Source of the DNA: Oscillospiraceae bacterium
Lineage (GTDB): Bacteria > Bacillota > Clostridia > Oscillospirales > Acutalibacteraceae
Reading direction: 5' to 3'
Assembly: GCA_015065425.1 (NCBI GenBank)
Contig: SVQH01000023.1
Coordinates: 13,858 to 48,612 of the forward strand
Length of the DNA: 34,755 bases
Numbering within the stretch: the first letter of the stretch is position 1; each line of letters starts with the position of its first letter. The notes under the pieces are model-generated. The model was not told the origin of the DNA, did no database searches, and saw only the letters and a program-made list of their open reading frames with translations. Made by a program: the position numbers and the translations under genes. This document shows, piece by piece, positions 24,229 through 32,464 of the stretch.

Positions 24229-26652
24229 TTATTTTTTGTTTTTTTCTGCTGCTTTTACAGTGTGCCAGATGTCTCTTGCATAGTCATTTATTGAACGGTC
24301 TGCGGCAAAAATACCTGCTCCCGCAATATTGTGAAGTGACATTTTGTTAAGTCTTTCCTTGTCAAGATATATTTCTTCTGCCTTTTTCTGTGCCAGAGCA
24401 TAATCTGCAAAATCAGCAAGTGCCATATAGGGGTCGTGATGCTTTATGGTTTCTCCGATTTCGGGGAAAGATTTTCCGTCTATTGTGTGAGAATTGATAA
24501 AATCAATGGTTTTTCTCAGCGTGGGATTGTTCTGATAGAAGTTTGCAGGAACATAACCGCTCTTTTTAAGTTCATTTACCTCATGAGTCTTCATGCCGAA
24601 AATTATGAGGTTGTCATCTCCGACACTGTCATATATCTCTACGTTGGCTCCGTCCATGGTTCCCAGTGTTATTGCACCGTTTATCATAAGCTTCATGTTA
24701 CCCGTACCCGAAGCCTCTGTACCTGCAAGAGATATCTGTTCGCTGATGTCAGCTGCAGGCATGAGAAGCTCTGCTTTTGTGACATTATAATCTTCAACAT
24801 AAACTACCTTGAGGAATTTGTTTACATCGGGGTCGTTGTTTATCATGTTTGAAAGAGCAATAATGAAGCTTATTATCTTCTTCGCCACATAATATCCGGG
24901 AGCAGCCTTTGCACCGAAAATATAAGTGTGCGGAACATAATTTCCGTTGGGATTTTCCTTGATTTCAAGATATTTACTCAGTATGTGCAGTGCATTCATT
25001 TCCTGACGCTTGTACTCGTGAAGACGCTTTACCTGAACATCAAACAGAGACTGTGTATCAAGCTTTATTCCCGTTGTCTTATAAATGTGGTCTGCAAATT
25101 TCTTTTTGTTGTTGAGCTTAATTTTTCCGAGCTGTTCAAGCACAGCCTTGTCGTCAGAAAATTCTCTGAACTTTACAAGCTCCTCACCGTTTACAATAAA
25201 ACCGTCACCTATCTTCTTTGTGAGAAGCTCCGTAAGCTCCGGATTTGCCTGACACAGCCAACGTCTGTGTGCAATGCCGTTTGTCACATTTGTAAATTTC
25301 TCGGGAGTAAGTCTGTAATAATCGTTGAAAACAGTATCCTTAAGTATCTGTGAGTGAAGAGCCGAAACACCGTTGACACTGTGGCATGCGGCAACACAGA
25401 GGTTTGCCATTCTGACGGCACCGTTTGAAATTATTGCAGTTCTTTCCACATAATCTGCATCATGAGTACAGTTCCATACGTAAGCTCTGAAACGGTTGTC
25501 AATTTCTTTTATAATCTGATATATTCTCGGAATTAGTCTGCGTACAAGGTCCTCGCCCCAGCATTCAAGTGCTTCAGCCATAACGGTATGATTTGTGTAG
25601 GCTACCGTTCCCGTAACGATTCTCCATGCATCATCCCAGCCGTAGCCGCATTCGTCAAGAAGAATTCTCATAAGCTCGGGTATTACAAGAGTAGGATGAG
25701 TGTCGTTAATGTGAAGTGCCATTTTTTCGGGAATGTTTTCCATCGTACCGTGTTCTCTTAAATGGCGTCTTATTACATCCTGAACCGATGCGGAAACAAG
25801 GAAGTACTGCTGTCTGAGACGAAGGCTCTTTCCTTCAGGGTGATTGTCAGCAGGATAAAGAATTTTGCATATAGTCTGTGCCATTGCATCTCTTTCAATG
25901 GCTTTGAGGTGCTGTCCTTCATTGAAAAGGGACATGTCAATTCCCGTTCCCTCGCTTGACCACAGACGGAGAACGCTTATTCCTCTGCCGTCCTTACCGG
26001 CAATGAACATATCATAAGGTACAGCCTTGATTGTATCGGGATCAATTATTTCCACCTGATGATGACCGTTGTCCCAATAGTCTTTTATCTGTCCTTCAAA
26101 ATTAACGTAAACGGAGCTTTCTTCTCTTCTCGTAAGCCATACATCGCCGCCGGGAAGCCATTCGTCGGGAAGCTCTGTCTGCCAACCGTCAATGAGCTTC
26201 TGCTTGAAAATACCAAACTGATAAAGAAGGGAATAGCCTCTTGCAGGATAGCCTGAGGTTGCAAGGCCGTCAAGATAACAGGCTGCAAGTCTTCCGAGAC
26301 CGCCGTTTCCAAGCCCCGCATCAGGCTCACAGTCATAAAGTCTTTCTATGTTTATGTCATAGCCTTTAAGGACTTTTTCAAAAACTTTGGTAAGATTAAG
26401 ATTATAAAGATTATTTTTAAGGGATCTGCCCATTAAAAACTCCATGGAGAGATAATATATTCTCTTGGCTCCGCTTTTATCTCCTCTTTCGTTGAAATCG
26501 GCACGTTCCTTAGCCATTATGTCAACGAGAATAAGTGCAACAGCTCTGTAAAACTGTTCGTAAGTTGCATCCTCGGCACAAACACCGAAGAAGTGAAGCA
26601 GCTTGTTTTCAAGAAGTGTCTTTGCTTGTGCTTCAGAAAGTGAATTTTTCAT
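24229..26652 (-). CDS. glgP: Glycogen/starch/maltodextrin phosphorylase
   Basis: 807 residues from the ATG at 26652, chosen because GGAGGTTTTGT lies directly upstream; a start 15 codons earlier has no site. Releases glucose 1-phosphate from alpha-1,4-glucan using phosphate and pyridoxal phosphate. GNGGLGRLAACYLDGLA (115-131) and HINDTHP are active-site blocks. VKRLHEYKRQ (541-550) and EASGTGNMK with the PLP lysine Lys654 are decisive. Full length without gaps. It begins the minus-strand pair with the GH13 enzyme; together they would take glycogen to glucose 1-phosphate and short maltodextrins. Transcription should start from the TTGAAA/TAAAAT promoter at 26707-26735. Confidence 0.97.
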   Translation of the reverse strand: MKNSLSEAQAKTLLENKLLHFFGVCAEDATYEQFYRAVALILVDIMAKERADFNERGDKSGAKRIYYLSMEFLMGRSLKNNLYNLNLTKVFEKVLKGYDINIERLYDCEPDAGLGNGGLGRLAACYLDGLATSGYPARGYSLLYQFGIFKQKLIDGWQTELPDEWLPGGDVWLTRREESSVYVNFEGQIKDYWDNGHHQVEIIDPDTIKAVPYDMFIAGKDGRGISVLRLWSSEGTGIDMSLFNEGQHLKAIERDAMAQTICKILYPADNHPEGKSLRLRQQYFLVSASVQDVIRRHLREHGTMENIPEKMALHINDTHPTLVIPELMRILLDECGYGWDDAWRIVTGTVAYTNHTVMAEALECWGEDLVRRLIPRIYQIIKEIDNRFRAYVWNCTHDADYVERTAIISNGAVRMANLCVAACHSVNGVSALHSQILKDTVFNDYYRLTPEKFTNVTNGIAHRRWLCQANPELTELLTKKIGDGFIVNGEELVKFREFSDDKAVLEQLGKIKLNNKKKFADHIYKTTGIKLDTQSLFDVQVKRLHEYKRQEMNALHILSKYLEIKENPNGNYVPHTYIFGAKAAPGYYVAKKIISFIIALSNMINNDPDVNKFLKVVYVEDYNVTKAELLMPAADISEQISLAGTEASGTGNMKLMINGAITLGTMDGANVEIYDSVGDDNLIIFGMKTHEVNELKKSGYVPANFYQNNPTLRKTIDFINSHTIDGKSFPEIGETIKHHDPYMALADFADYALAQKKAEEIYLDKERLNKMSLHNIAGAGIFAADRSINDYARDIWHTVKAAEKNKK

Positions 26653-26706
26653 ACAAAACCTCCAAAAGTATTCGCGAAAAAGGGTATTTTTTACCACCTT
26701 TTCGTT

Positions 26707-26735
26707 ATTTTACACTATTTTCAGGCAAATTTCAA
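26707..26735 (-). promoter_or_regulatory. Sigma-A-type promoter for glgP
   Basis: On the minus strand TTGAAA (26735-26730) and TAAAAT (26712-26707) are separated by exactly 17 nt. The predicted start near 26700 gives a leader of about 48 nt that begins in a hairpin and ends in GGAGG. Confidence 0.75.
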
Positions 26736-26896
26736 TAGGTAATACAAAGATATATATACCAAAAAATAAACAGGGTTATTATGCATTTTTATCTTCATAT
26801 TCGGATGTGTTGACACCGCCGTTCATTTTTACTGAATAATACTATTATGTACAGTTAATTTCCGTTTAATTTCATATAATTAATATTAACAAGTAT

Positions 26897-26925
26897 TTGA
26901 CTTATCTCAATAAATATTGTATTAT
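26897..26925 (+). promoter_or_regulatory. Sigma-A-type promoter for alr
   Basis: TTGACT (26897-26902) and TATTAT (26920-26925) with a 17-nt spacer; an overlapping TATAAT (26925-26930) is an alternative -10. The predicted start is about 20-25 nt before the alr start codon. Confidence 0.65.
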
Positions 26926-26954
26926 ATAATGACAGAAAATTTTTGAGGTTTAAG

Positions 26955-28136
26955 ATGCAGGAATTTTTCAGACGAACCTGGGCACAGATAAATCTTGATG
27001 CCATTGAAAATAACATACTGCGTATTAAAAGTCTTCTTTCACCGGGGGCTCTTCTTTGTGCTACTGTGAAGGCTGACTGCTACGGACACGGTTATGCTTT
27101 TACGGCTCAGGCAATGTGTGAGGCAGGTGCCGATTGGTTTTCTGTTTCCAATCTTGCCGAAGCTTTGCAGCTTCGCAGAATCGGCATAGACAAGCCTGTA
27201 CTTATTTTAGGCTATACTCCTCCCGATAAGGCAAGAGAACTTGTTTACAACGATATTTCACAGGCGGTATATTCATCCGATTATGCAAAAGCACTCTCGC
27301 AGGAGGCAAAAAAAGCAGGTGTTACCGTCAATGCACATGTAAAAATTGATACGGGTATGTCAAGAATCGGTTTTTTGTATCATGACAGTGTGGAGGACAG
27401 CGGTGTTATTGAAGAAATAGCAGAGATATGTTCCCTTGAAGGTATCCGTCCCGAAGGTGTGTTTACCCATTTTTCCTCTGCAGATACCCCTGACGGAGAG
27501 CTTTTCACAAGACTTCAGTATGAGTTGTTCTGTACGGCGGTGGATTCGCTGAAACAGATAGGGACAGATTTTTCCATAAAGCATTGCAGTAATTCAGCCG
27601 CAATACTGAACTTCCCCGAAATGCAGTTTGATATGGTCAGAGCAGGGCTTATACTTTACGGTCATTATCCTTCCGAAAATGTGAGAAAAAGCATAAAGCT
27701 TCTTCCCGTAATGGAGCTTAAAACAGTAATTTCCATGGTTAAAAACATTCCTGCGGGAACTCCCGTAAGTTATTCGGGAACCTTTGTAAGTGACAGGGAA
27801 ATGACTGTAGCAACCGTTCCCATAGGTTATGCAGACGGCTATCCGAGACGTGCATCGAATAAAATGTATATGCTCGTTAACGGAAAAAAAGCACCAATAA
27901 CAGGCAATGTCTGTATGGATCAGACAGTTCTTGATGTCACGGGAATACCCGATGTCAGGGAAGGTAAGCAGATAACCGTTTTCGGTACAGATCACGGAGA
28001 ATATCTCGGTGTGGAGGAAATCGCAAAAAGTTCAGGGCTTATAAATTACGAAATTCTCTGCGGACTCAGCAGAAGAGTACCGAGAGTATATATAAAAGAC
28101 AATGAAATTATCGAAACCACAGACTATATGCTGTAA
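26955..28136 (+). CDS. alr: Alanine racemase
   Basis: 393 residues from the ATG at 26955, with GAGG six bases upstream; a TTG four codons earlier would consume that site. Interconverts L- and D-alanine for peptidoglycan precursors. The PLP lysine is Lys39 in VKADCYGHGY. The catalytic tyrosine is Tyr273 in PVSYSGTF. HVKIDTGMSRIGF (128-140) and VPIGYADGYPR (289-299) are diagnostic, and TGNVCMDQTVLDV contains the conserved MDQ block. The length is typical. It heads a two-gene plus-strand unit; the exported protein of unknown function starts 12 nt later, suggesting an envelope link. Confidence 0.97.
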   Translation: MQEFFRRTWAQINLDAIENNILRIKSLLSPGALLCATVKADCYGHGYAFTAQAMCEAGADWFSVSNLAEALQLRRIGIDKPVLILGYTPPDKARELVYNDISQAVYSSDYAKALSQEAKKAGVTVNAHVKIDTGMSRIGFLYHDSVEDSGVIEEIAEICSLEGIRPEGVFTHFSSADTPDGELFTRLQYELFCTAVDSLKQIGTDFSIKHCSNSAAILNFPEMQFDMVRAGLILYGHYPSENVRKSIKLLPVMELKTVISMVKNIPAGTPVSYSGTFVSDREMTVATVPIGYADGYPRRASNKMYMLVNGKKAPITGNVCMDQTVLDVTGIPDVREGKQITVFGTDHGEYLGVEEIAKSSGLINYEILCGLSRRVPRVYIKDNEIIETTDYML

Positions 28137-28148
28137 AGGAGAATCATT

Positions 28149-29519
28149 ATGATAAAAAGATATAAAGCTATTTTATCCATACTTCTCGTAATCCTTGTTG
28201 CATTTACCGTTGTTACGGTCACGGGTGTTATTGATATCAACAAGATGGTAACGGAGAAGGAGAAAGAAACCGAGATTCCGAAAAACTCTTATGAGGATGT
28301 TTTTACCACATATACGGCTGCAGGTCTTCCTCTGCTTAAAACAGACATTGAAAATGTTTTCTATACCATGAGTACTCACGGTGATGTTGCATTTTTTGAA
28401 ATTGCAGACGGAAAAGTAGCAAACATTCCTCTTACGGGTACAAAGAATATGAGTGTATCCTGCAGCGGTCAGACACTCACCGCACAGGTGCATTACATCG
28501 AAAAAGACGGAAGAACAATGGGATACGGACTTTTTACAAATGACCTTCACCCTGAAGTATTCCTTTATGATTACGCATTTTTTAAATTGACAGATCAGTT
28601 TAGTGCATATAAGTCAAAAAGCGACCTGCTTCTTCTTATTGATGTGGAAAAAGAGCGTTTTTATGATGAAGACAAGGTATACAGTGAGAGCTTCTACGTT
28701 TCCTCGGAAGATAAGACCTCATACTTTCTCAATGAAGACCAGCGTATAGTTGACCTTTCAGCAAGACTCAGAACTGACTATAAGATGTTTACTGATGATA
28801 TACTTCATCAGGAGGAAAGCAAGATAATGTTCTTCTCCTCCCGTTTCTACAACGACTACGCATATTCCGATAATGTTGACATTTTTCTGTCAGGAGGTTC
28901 TGGTGAAAATGTGGATAACAACAGATATATTCAGAATATTGCTTCTCTTGACTTCTGGAAAACTGATGAAGGCGTGCTTTATTTCGTGAATGTTGAAGAC
29001 AGTACGGAAAACACCGATGAACAGACTGTACCTTCCGCATTTACTCTTAATCTTTTTGACGGTGAAGAATCAAAAGAGATTAAGCTTTTTGACGGTTCTC
29101 TCCAAGAAGATTACATCCTTTCAGACAGCTTTCTGCTTAACAAGGCTACGGGGGATGTGTATGACATCATAAACGACAAGAGCTTCAATATTGATTACGA
29201 AAAGTTTGAAACAAGTTTTACTCCCGATCTTTTCACTGTCAGCAAAAACGGAAAATATTGCATAATAAGAGGTAAAAATAATCTCGAAAAACCCTCAATA
29301 GGTGTTCTTGATGTAGAGAAAAACGAATTCTTTACATTTACTGATAATGTATTCGGTTATGTTGCGTCCATGCAGGCACTCAATGACGGAAGTATAGCAA
29401 TAAGCCTTGCTGCAGGTGAAAATTCAGAAACCTATTATCAGCTTGTATACAGCAGTACCGGTGAAATTTCCTCCGAAGAAGGTACATCAGAAGAAACAAC
29501 TGTAATATCCGTGGGATAA
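28149..29519 (+). CDS. Exported or membrane-anchored protein of unknown function
   Basis: 456 residues, not recognised. One N-terminal hydrophobic helix (about 8-28, AILSILLVILVAFTVVTVTG) follows a KRYK basic start; no lipobox and no clear cleavage site is seen, so it may stay anchored. The outside part is beta-rich with many Asp, Tyr and Phe residues. Repeated strand-turn units such as FTVSKNGKYCIIRGKNN and LNDGSIAISLAAGEN recall beta-propeller blades of a sensor or scaffold, but this is weak. The last 20 residues are Glu/Ser/Thr-rich. AAGGAGAATCATT precedes the ATG. It is 12 nt after alr and ends before a hairpin terminator, so the two are probably co-transcribed. Confidence 0.88.
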   Translation: MIKRYKAILSILLVILVAFTVVTVTGVIDINKMVTEKEKETEIPKNSYEDVFTTYTAAGLPLLKTDIENVFYTMSTHGDVAFFEIADGKVANIPLTGTKNMSVSCSGQTLTAQVHYIEKDGRTMGYGLFTNDLHPEVFLYDYAFFKLTDQFSAYKSKSDLLLLIDVEKERFYDEDKVYSESFYVSSEDKTSYFLNEDQRIVDLSARLRTDYKMFTDDILHQEESKIMFFSSRFYNDYAYSDNVDIFLSGGSGENVDNNRYIQNIASLDFWKTDEGVLYFVNVEDSTENTDEQTVPSAFTLNLFDGEESKEIKLFDGSLQEDYILSDSFLLNKATGDVYDIINDKSFNIDYEKFETSFTPDLFTVSKNGKYCIIRGKNNLEKPSIGVLDVEKNEFFTFTDNVFGYVASMQALNDGSIAISLAAGENSETYYQLVYSSTGEISSEEGTSEETTVISVG

Positions 29520-29552
29520 TTTGATAACATCTGTATATTTTATAAAAAGAAT

Positions 29553-29591
29553 AAGGACCGGGTTTACAGAAAAGTAAACTCAGTCCTTGTT
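29553..29591. terminator. Bidirectional hairpin terminator
   Basis: AAGGACCGGGTTTAC (29553-29567) pairs with GTAAACTCAGTCCTT (29574-29588) around an AGAAAA loop, with two non-canonical positions. It lies between the convergent alr-unit and phosphoglycerate mutase-like genes. Confidence 0.75.
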
Positions 29592-29601
29592 TGATTATAA
29601 C

Positions 29602-30810
29602 TCAGTCTTTTATAAAATGTTCCATAAGAAGCGTGCCGCTTTCAAAGAAAATTCCTGTTTCTTTTGCGGTGTTTTCATTTACACTGTCAACTCCCGTGAT
29701 TTCCTTGTTTTTGTGATATATCATATAAGGTACGGGATCTCTTGCGTGGGTGTTTGTTTTAATCGGAGTGGGATGATCGGGAAGTATCATTATCTTGTAA
29801 TCGTCATATTTTTCAAGGGCTTCAATAAGAACGCTGAGCACCTGTTCGTCAATAATTTCAATGGAACGGACCTTGTTTTCAGGCTCATTTCTGTGTCCGC
29901 ACTCATCGGGGGCTTCAAAATGAAGGTAAACGAAATCCGCACCGTTTTCCCATTCGCTGACAGCACACTGAGCCTTTCCTTTGAAATTTGTATCGATATA
30001 ACCCGTTGCACCTTCTACTTCGGGAGTGTTCATTCCCGCACATATACCGATACCCTTGAGAAGGTCAACTGCAGATATGATGCTGCCTTTAAGACCGAAT
30101 TTTTCGTAAAAATTATCAAGCTGAGGCTTTGTGCCTTCTCCCCACAGCCATATTGAGTTTGCAGGACGAAGTCCCTTTGCTTCTCTTTCCTTATTAAGCG
30201 GATGTTCACTGAGCACCTCATAGCTTTCCTTCATCATTGAAATGAGCATTTTTGCGTTTTCACTGTCGGAAAGATAGCTTCCCACAACTCTGCCCGAAAT
30301 GTCATGAGGAGGTGTCATATTTCCGAGCTCTGTGGTTCCCTCGTGCCATACAAGGCAGTGACGGTAAGCAACACCTGCATAGAAAGTGAATATTTCATTG
30401 CCGAAATGTTCTTCCACTGCTTTCATAAGTACAGCAGCATCTGCAGTTGAAATGTCACCTGCTGAATAGTCTACCATGGTCTTGTCTTCATAATTCTCTT
30501 CATCGGAAAGTGTGACAAGATTGCATCTGAGTGTAACATCAGAGTCAAGAAGCTTTACTCCTATGCTTACGGCTTCAAGAGGGCTTCTGCCCGTATAGCT
30601 CTTTGTGGGGTCATAGCCCAAAACGCTGAGATTAGCAACATCCGAACCGGGCTTGAGAGAATCGGCAACAGTCTTTACAAGGCCTACTTCACCTTTTTTG
30701 CCCATCATATCAAACAAAGGTTTTTTTGCAACCTCCATTGGTGTTTTCCCATCCAACGCATCAACAGGATAATCAGCCATCCCGTCGTAAAGTACAACTG
30801 CATATTTCAT
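29602..30810 (-). CDS. Cofactor-independent phosphoglycerate mutase, archaeal type
   Basis: 402 residues, alkaline phosphatase superfamily. Metal-binding Asp9 in VVLYDGMAD and the likely nucleophile Ser56 in PGSDVANLSVLGYDP are present. SYTGRSPLEA (72-81) and the C-terminal ILPDHPTPI and THARDPVPY blocks fit the ApgM group. Known archaeal members interconvert 2- and 3-phosphoglycerate. A bacterial subgroup has been proposed as a homoserine kinase because it sits with threonine genes in organisms lacking thrB; no threonine gene is in this window, so the choice is open. GAGGAAATATAT precedes the ATG. It is the last gene of the minus-strand run from hflX, 48 nt after the PP-loop gene. Confidence 0.9.
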   Translation of the reverse strand: MKYAVVLYDGMADYPVDALDGKTPMEVAKKPLFDMMGKKGEVGLVKTVADSLKPGSDVANLSVLGYDPTKSYTGRSPLEAVSIGVKLLDSDVTLRCNLVTLSDEENYEDKTMVDYSAGDISTADAAVLMKAVEEHFGNEIFTFYAGVAYRHCLVWHEGTTELGNMTPPHDISGRVVGSYLSDSENAKMLISMMKESYEVLSEHPLNKEREAKGLRPANSIWLWGEGTKPQLDNFYEKFGLKGSIISAVDLLKGIGICAGMNTPEVEGATGYIDTNFKGKAQCAVSEWENGADFVYLHFEAPDECGHRNEPENKVRSIEIIDEQVLSVLIEALEKYDDYKIMILPDHPTPIKTNTHARDPVPYMIYHKNKEITGVDSVNENTAKETGIFFESGTLLMEHFIKD

Positions 30811-30858
30811 ATATATTTCCTCTTTTCAATATAAATCAAACAAATCATAAATTGTGAT

Positions 30859-31569
30859 TTACCATCCGCTGATGTCGGCTTTTTGCATTCCGCCGATAAT
30901 TTTTTCTTTAAGTGCGGGGTATTTTTTTTCAAGTTCTCTTATCAGTTCCTTCATTTCGTTGCGGTTGCTTGTTTTGTCCTCGGGACAGGGGCTTTCAACC
31001 GTGGGAAGGGACATTTTTCTTGCAGCGGAAGAAACTTCCTTTTCAGAAGCAAATATCATGGGTCTTATCATTGTAATATCTTTTCTTGAAAGATATGTCA
31101 CGGGACGGAAGCTTTCTATTCTTCCTCCCGAAAGAAGATTCATCATAAAAGTCTCTGCTGCATCATCCGCATGATGCCCCAGTGCAAGTTTGTTACACCC
31201 GAGTTCCTTTGTAATGTCGTGAAGGATACCCCTTCGCATTCTCGCACAAAGTGAACAGGGATTTTTTTCTTTTCTCGTTTCAAAAATGATATGATAAAGC
31301 TCTGTTTCTCTTATTATATGAGGTATTCCGAGATTATTGCAAAGCTCCGTTATTTCTGAAAAATCCGTTTTTTCTCCGAAAAATCCCATATCAGCCGTTA
31401 TTGCAATTACATCGTATTTTTTCGGGTAAAACCGTCTCATTTCGCTCAGTGCATATAAAAGTGCAAGAGAGTCCTTGCCCCCTGAAACTCCGACGGCAAT
31501 CCTGTCACCGTCTTCTATCATATCATATTTTTCCATAGCCGCTCTCATGCGGCTCATAAGTATCTGCAT
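30859..31569 (-). CDS. TtcA-like PP-loop ATPase (tRNA thiolation type)
   Basis: 236 residues. The PP-loop SGGKDS (29-34) activates a tRNA base with ATP. NPCSLCARMRRG holds the CxxC pair, and SPCPEDKTSNRNEMK holds a later cysteine; three cysteines of this kind bind the 4Fe-4S cluster in TtcA/TtuA enzymes. LALGHHADDAAETFMMNL is the family's second signature. It is shorter than E. coli TtcA, as in the Firmicutes group often annotated as 2-thiocytidine synthesis; the exact base modified is uncertain. The start lies 1 nt after the stop of the deacetylase gene (TGA-T-ATG) with no strong ribosome binding site, so translation is probably coupled. Confidence 0.87.
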   Translation of the reverse strand: MQILMSRMRAAMEKYDMIEDGDRIAVGVSGGKDSLALLYALSEMRRFYPKKYDVIAITADMGFFGEKTDFSEITELCNNLGIPHIIRETELYHIIFETRKEKNPCSLCARMRRGILHDITKELGCNKLALGHHADDAAETFMMNLLSGGRIESFRPVTYLSRKDITMIRPMIFASEKEVSSAARKMSLPTVESPCPEDKTSNRNEMKELIRELEKKYPALKEKIIGGMQKADISGW

Positions 31570-31570
31570 A

Positions 31571-32464
31571 TCAACCGAATCTCATTTTCTTAAGGTCACG
31601 GTAATTTATGAGCTTTATTCCCTGTGACTTTATGAAATCAAGAGTTTTGGGATCGGAGAACAGTTTGTATTCCCAGACTCTTCTCTGCCATGAACCTGCA
31701 ATGCCCTTAAGCTCATCACTCTCCATTGCCGGATGGATGTATGTTTCAATGATGCCGTCAGGGAAGGCACGGTATTTTTCGTATATATACTCTCTGAAAT
31801 TTTCATAACTTTCACTCTGAGGACCGTTCCAGTCTCCAGGCATGAGATAATCAAGAATTGCAACTCCCGCTTCGCCCGCTCCCATTATCATAGGTTCCAA
31901 AAGCCCCATGATAACTTCCTTGGGAACGCTTATATCAAGCATTTCGTTTCCGAACTGCTCATCAGTAAATTTAGAAGGGAAGCGGAAGGGCATACCGCCG
32001 TGTTTTGCACATTCCTCAATAGTAAGAGACAGAAGTTCAAATCTTCCTGTTGCAACTCCGTAAAGTGAACCCATGTGGTTATCAAAATGGGAAGGTGTAA
32101 AACCGAACTGATGAAGTCTGTCATACTGTGCATTGATTTCTTTTCTTACTTCTTCGAGATTTGCATGCTGCTCAAACTGATCGGATTCATGCCACATAAA
32201 GCCCTCTTCATCACATAAACTCGGAACATTGTCTGCAACGGGAGCCCAACGGTAATTTCCCCATTCCGATGTGGTGGTGAGATGAAGTCCCACTGCATAC
32301 TGAGGATTTTTTGCTGCCCAGACTGCTGCTTCTTTTGCCCAGGGACAAGGAGCCATTATGGTGGCTGAGGTTATGCCGCCTTTTTCAAAGAGGTCATATA
32401 CCGCAAGGTTGGCACTGCGGCACATTCCGAAATCGTCTGCATTGATTATCAGGTATCTTGACAT
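31571..32464 (-). CDS. YdjC/ChbG-family carbohydrate deacetylase
   Basis: 297 residues. IINADDFGMC (6-15) is the family signature whose two Asp residues hold the metal. GLHLTTTSEWG and PSHFDNHMGS provide the metal-binding His residues. Characterised ChbG removes acetyl from chitobiose or related amino sugars; the substrate here is unknown. There is no signal peptide, so it acts in the cytoplasm. The start overlaps the end of hflX by 16 nt, with GGAAGAAGAG upstream of the ATG, and the next gene begins 1 nt after its stop. The long loop at 77-100 (WGNYRWAPVADNV) is typical of Clostridia members rather than E. coli ChbG. Confidence 0.9.
   Translation of the reverse strand: MSRYLIINADDFGMCRSANLAVYDLFEKGGITSATIMAPCPWAKEAAVWAAKNPQYAVGLHLTTTSEWGNYRWAPVADNVPSLCDEEGFMWHESDQFEQHANLEEVRKEINAQYDRLHQFGFTPSHFDNHMGSLYGVATGRFELLSLTIEECAKHGGMPFRFPSKFTDEQFGNEMLDISVPKEVIMGLLEPMIMGAGEAGVAILDYLMPGDWNGPQSESYENFREYIYEKYRAFPDGIIETYIHPAMESDELKGIAGSWQRRVWEYKLFSDPKTLDFIKSQGIKLINYRDLKKMRFG

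Larger units (their letters stand above)
26653..26954. other. Divergent spacer between glgP and alr
   Basis: A 302-nt AT-rich spacer with no convincing gene. It holds the glgP promoter and the alr promoter (entered separately). It also holds an imperfect hairpin at 26675-26704 (CGAAAAGG/GGTA against TACC/CTTTTTCG on the minus strand), which would sit at the 5' end of the glgP leader. The middle part (about 26740-26890) shows nothing further. Confidence 0.6.
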
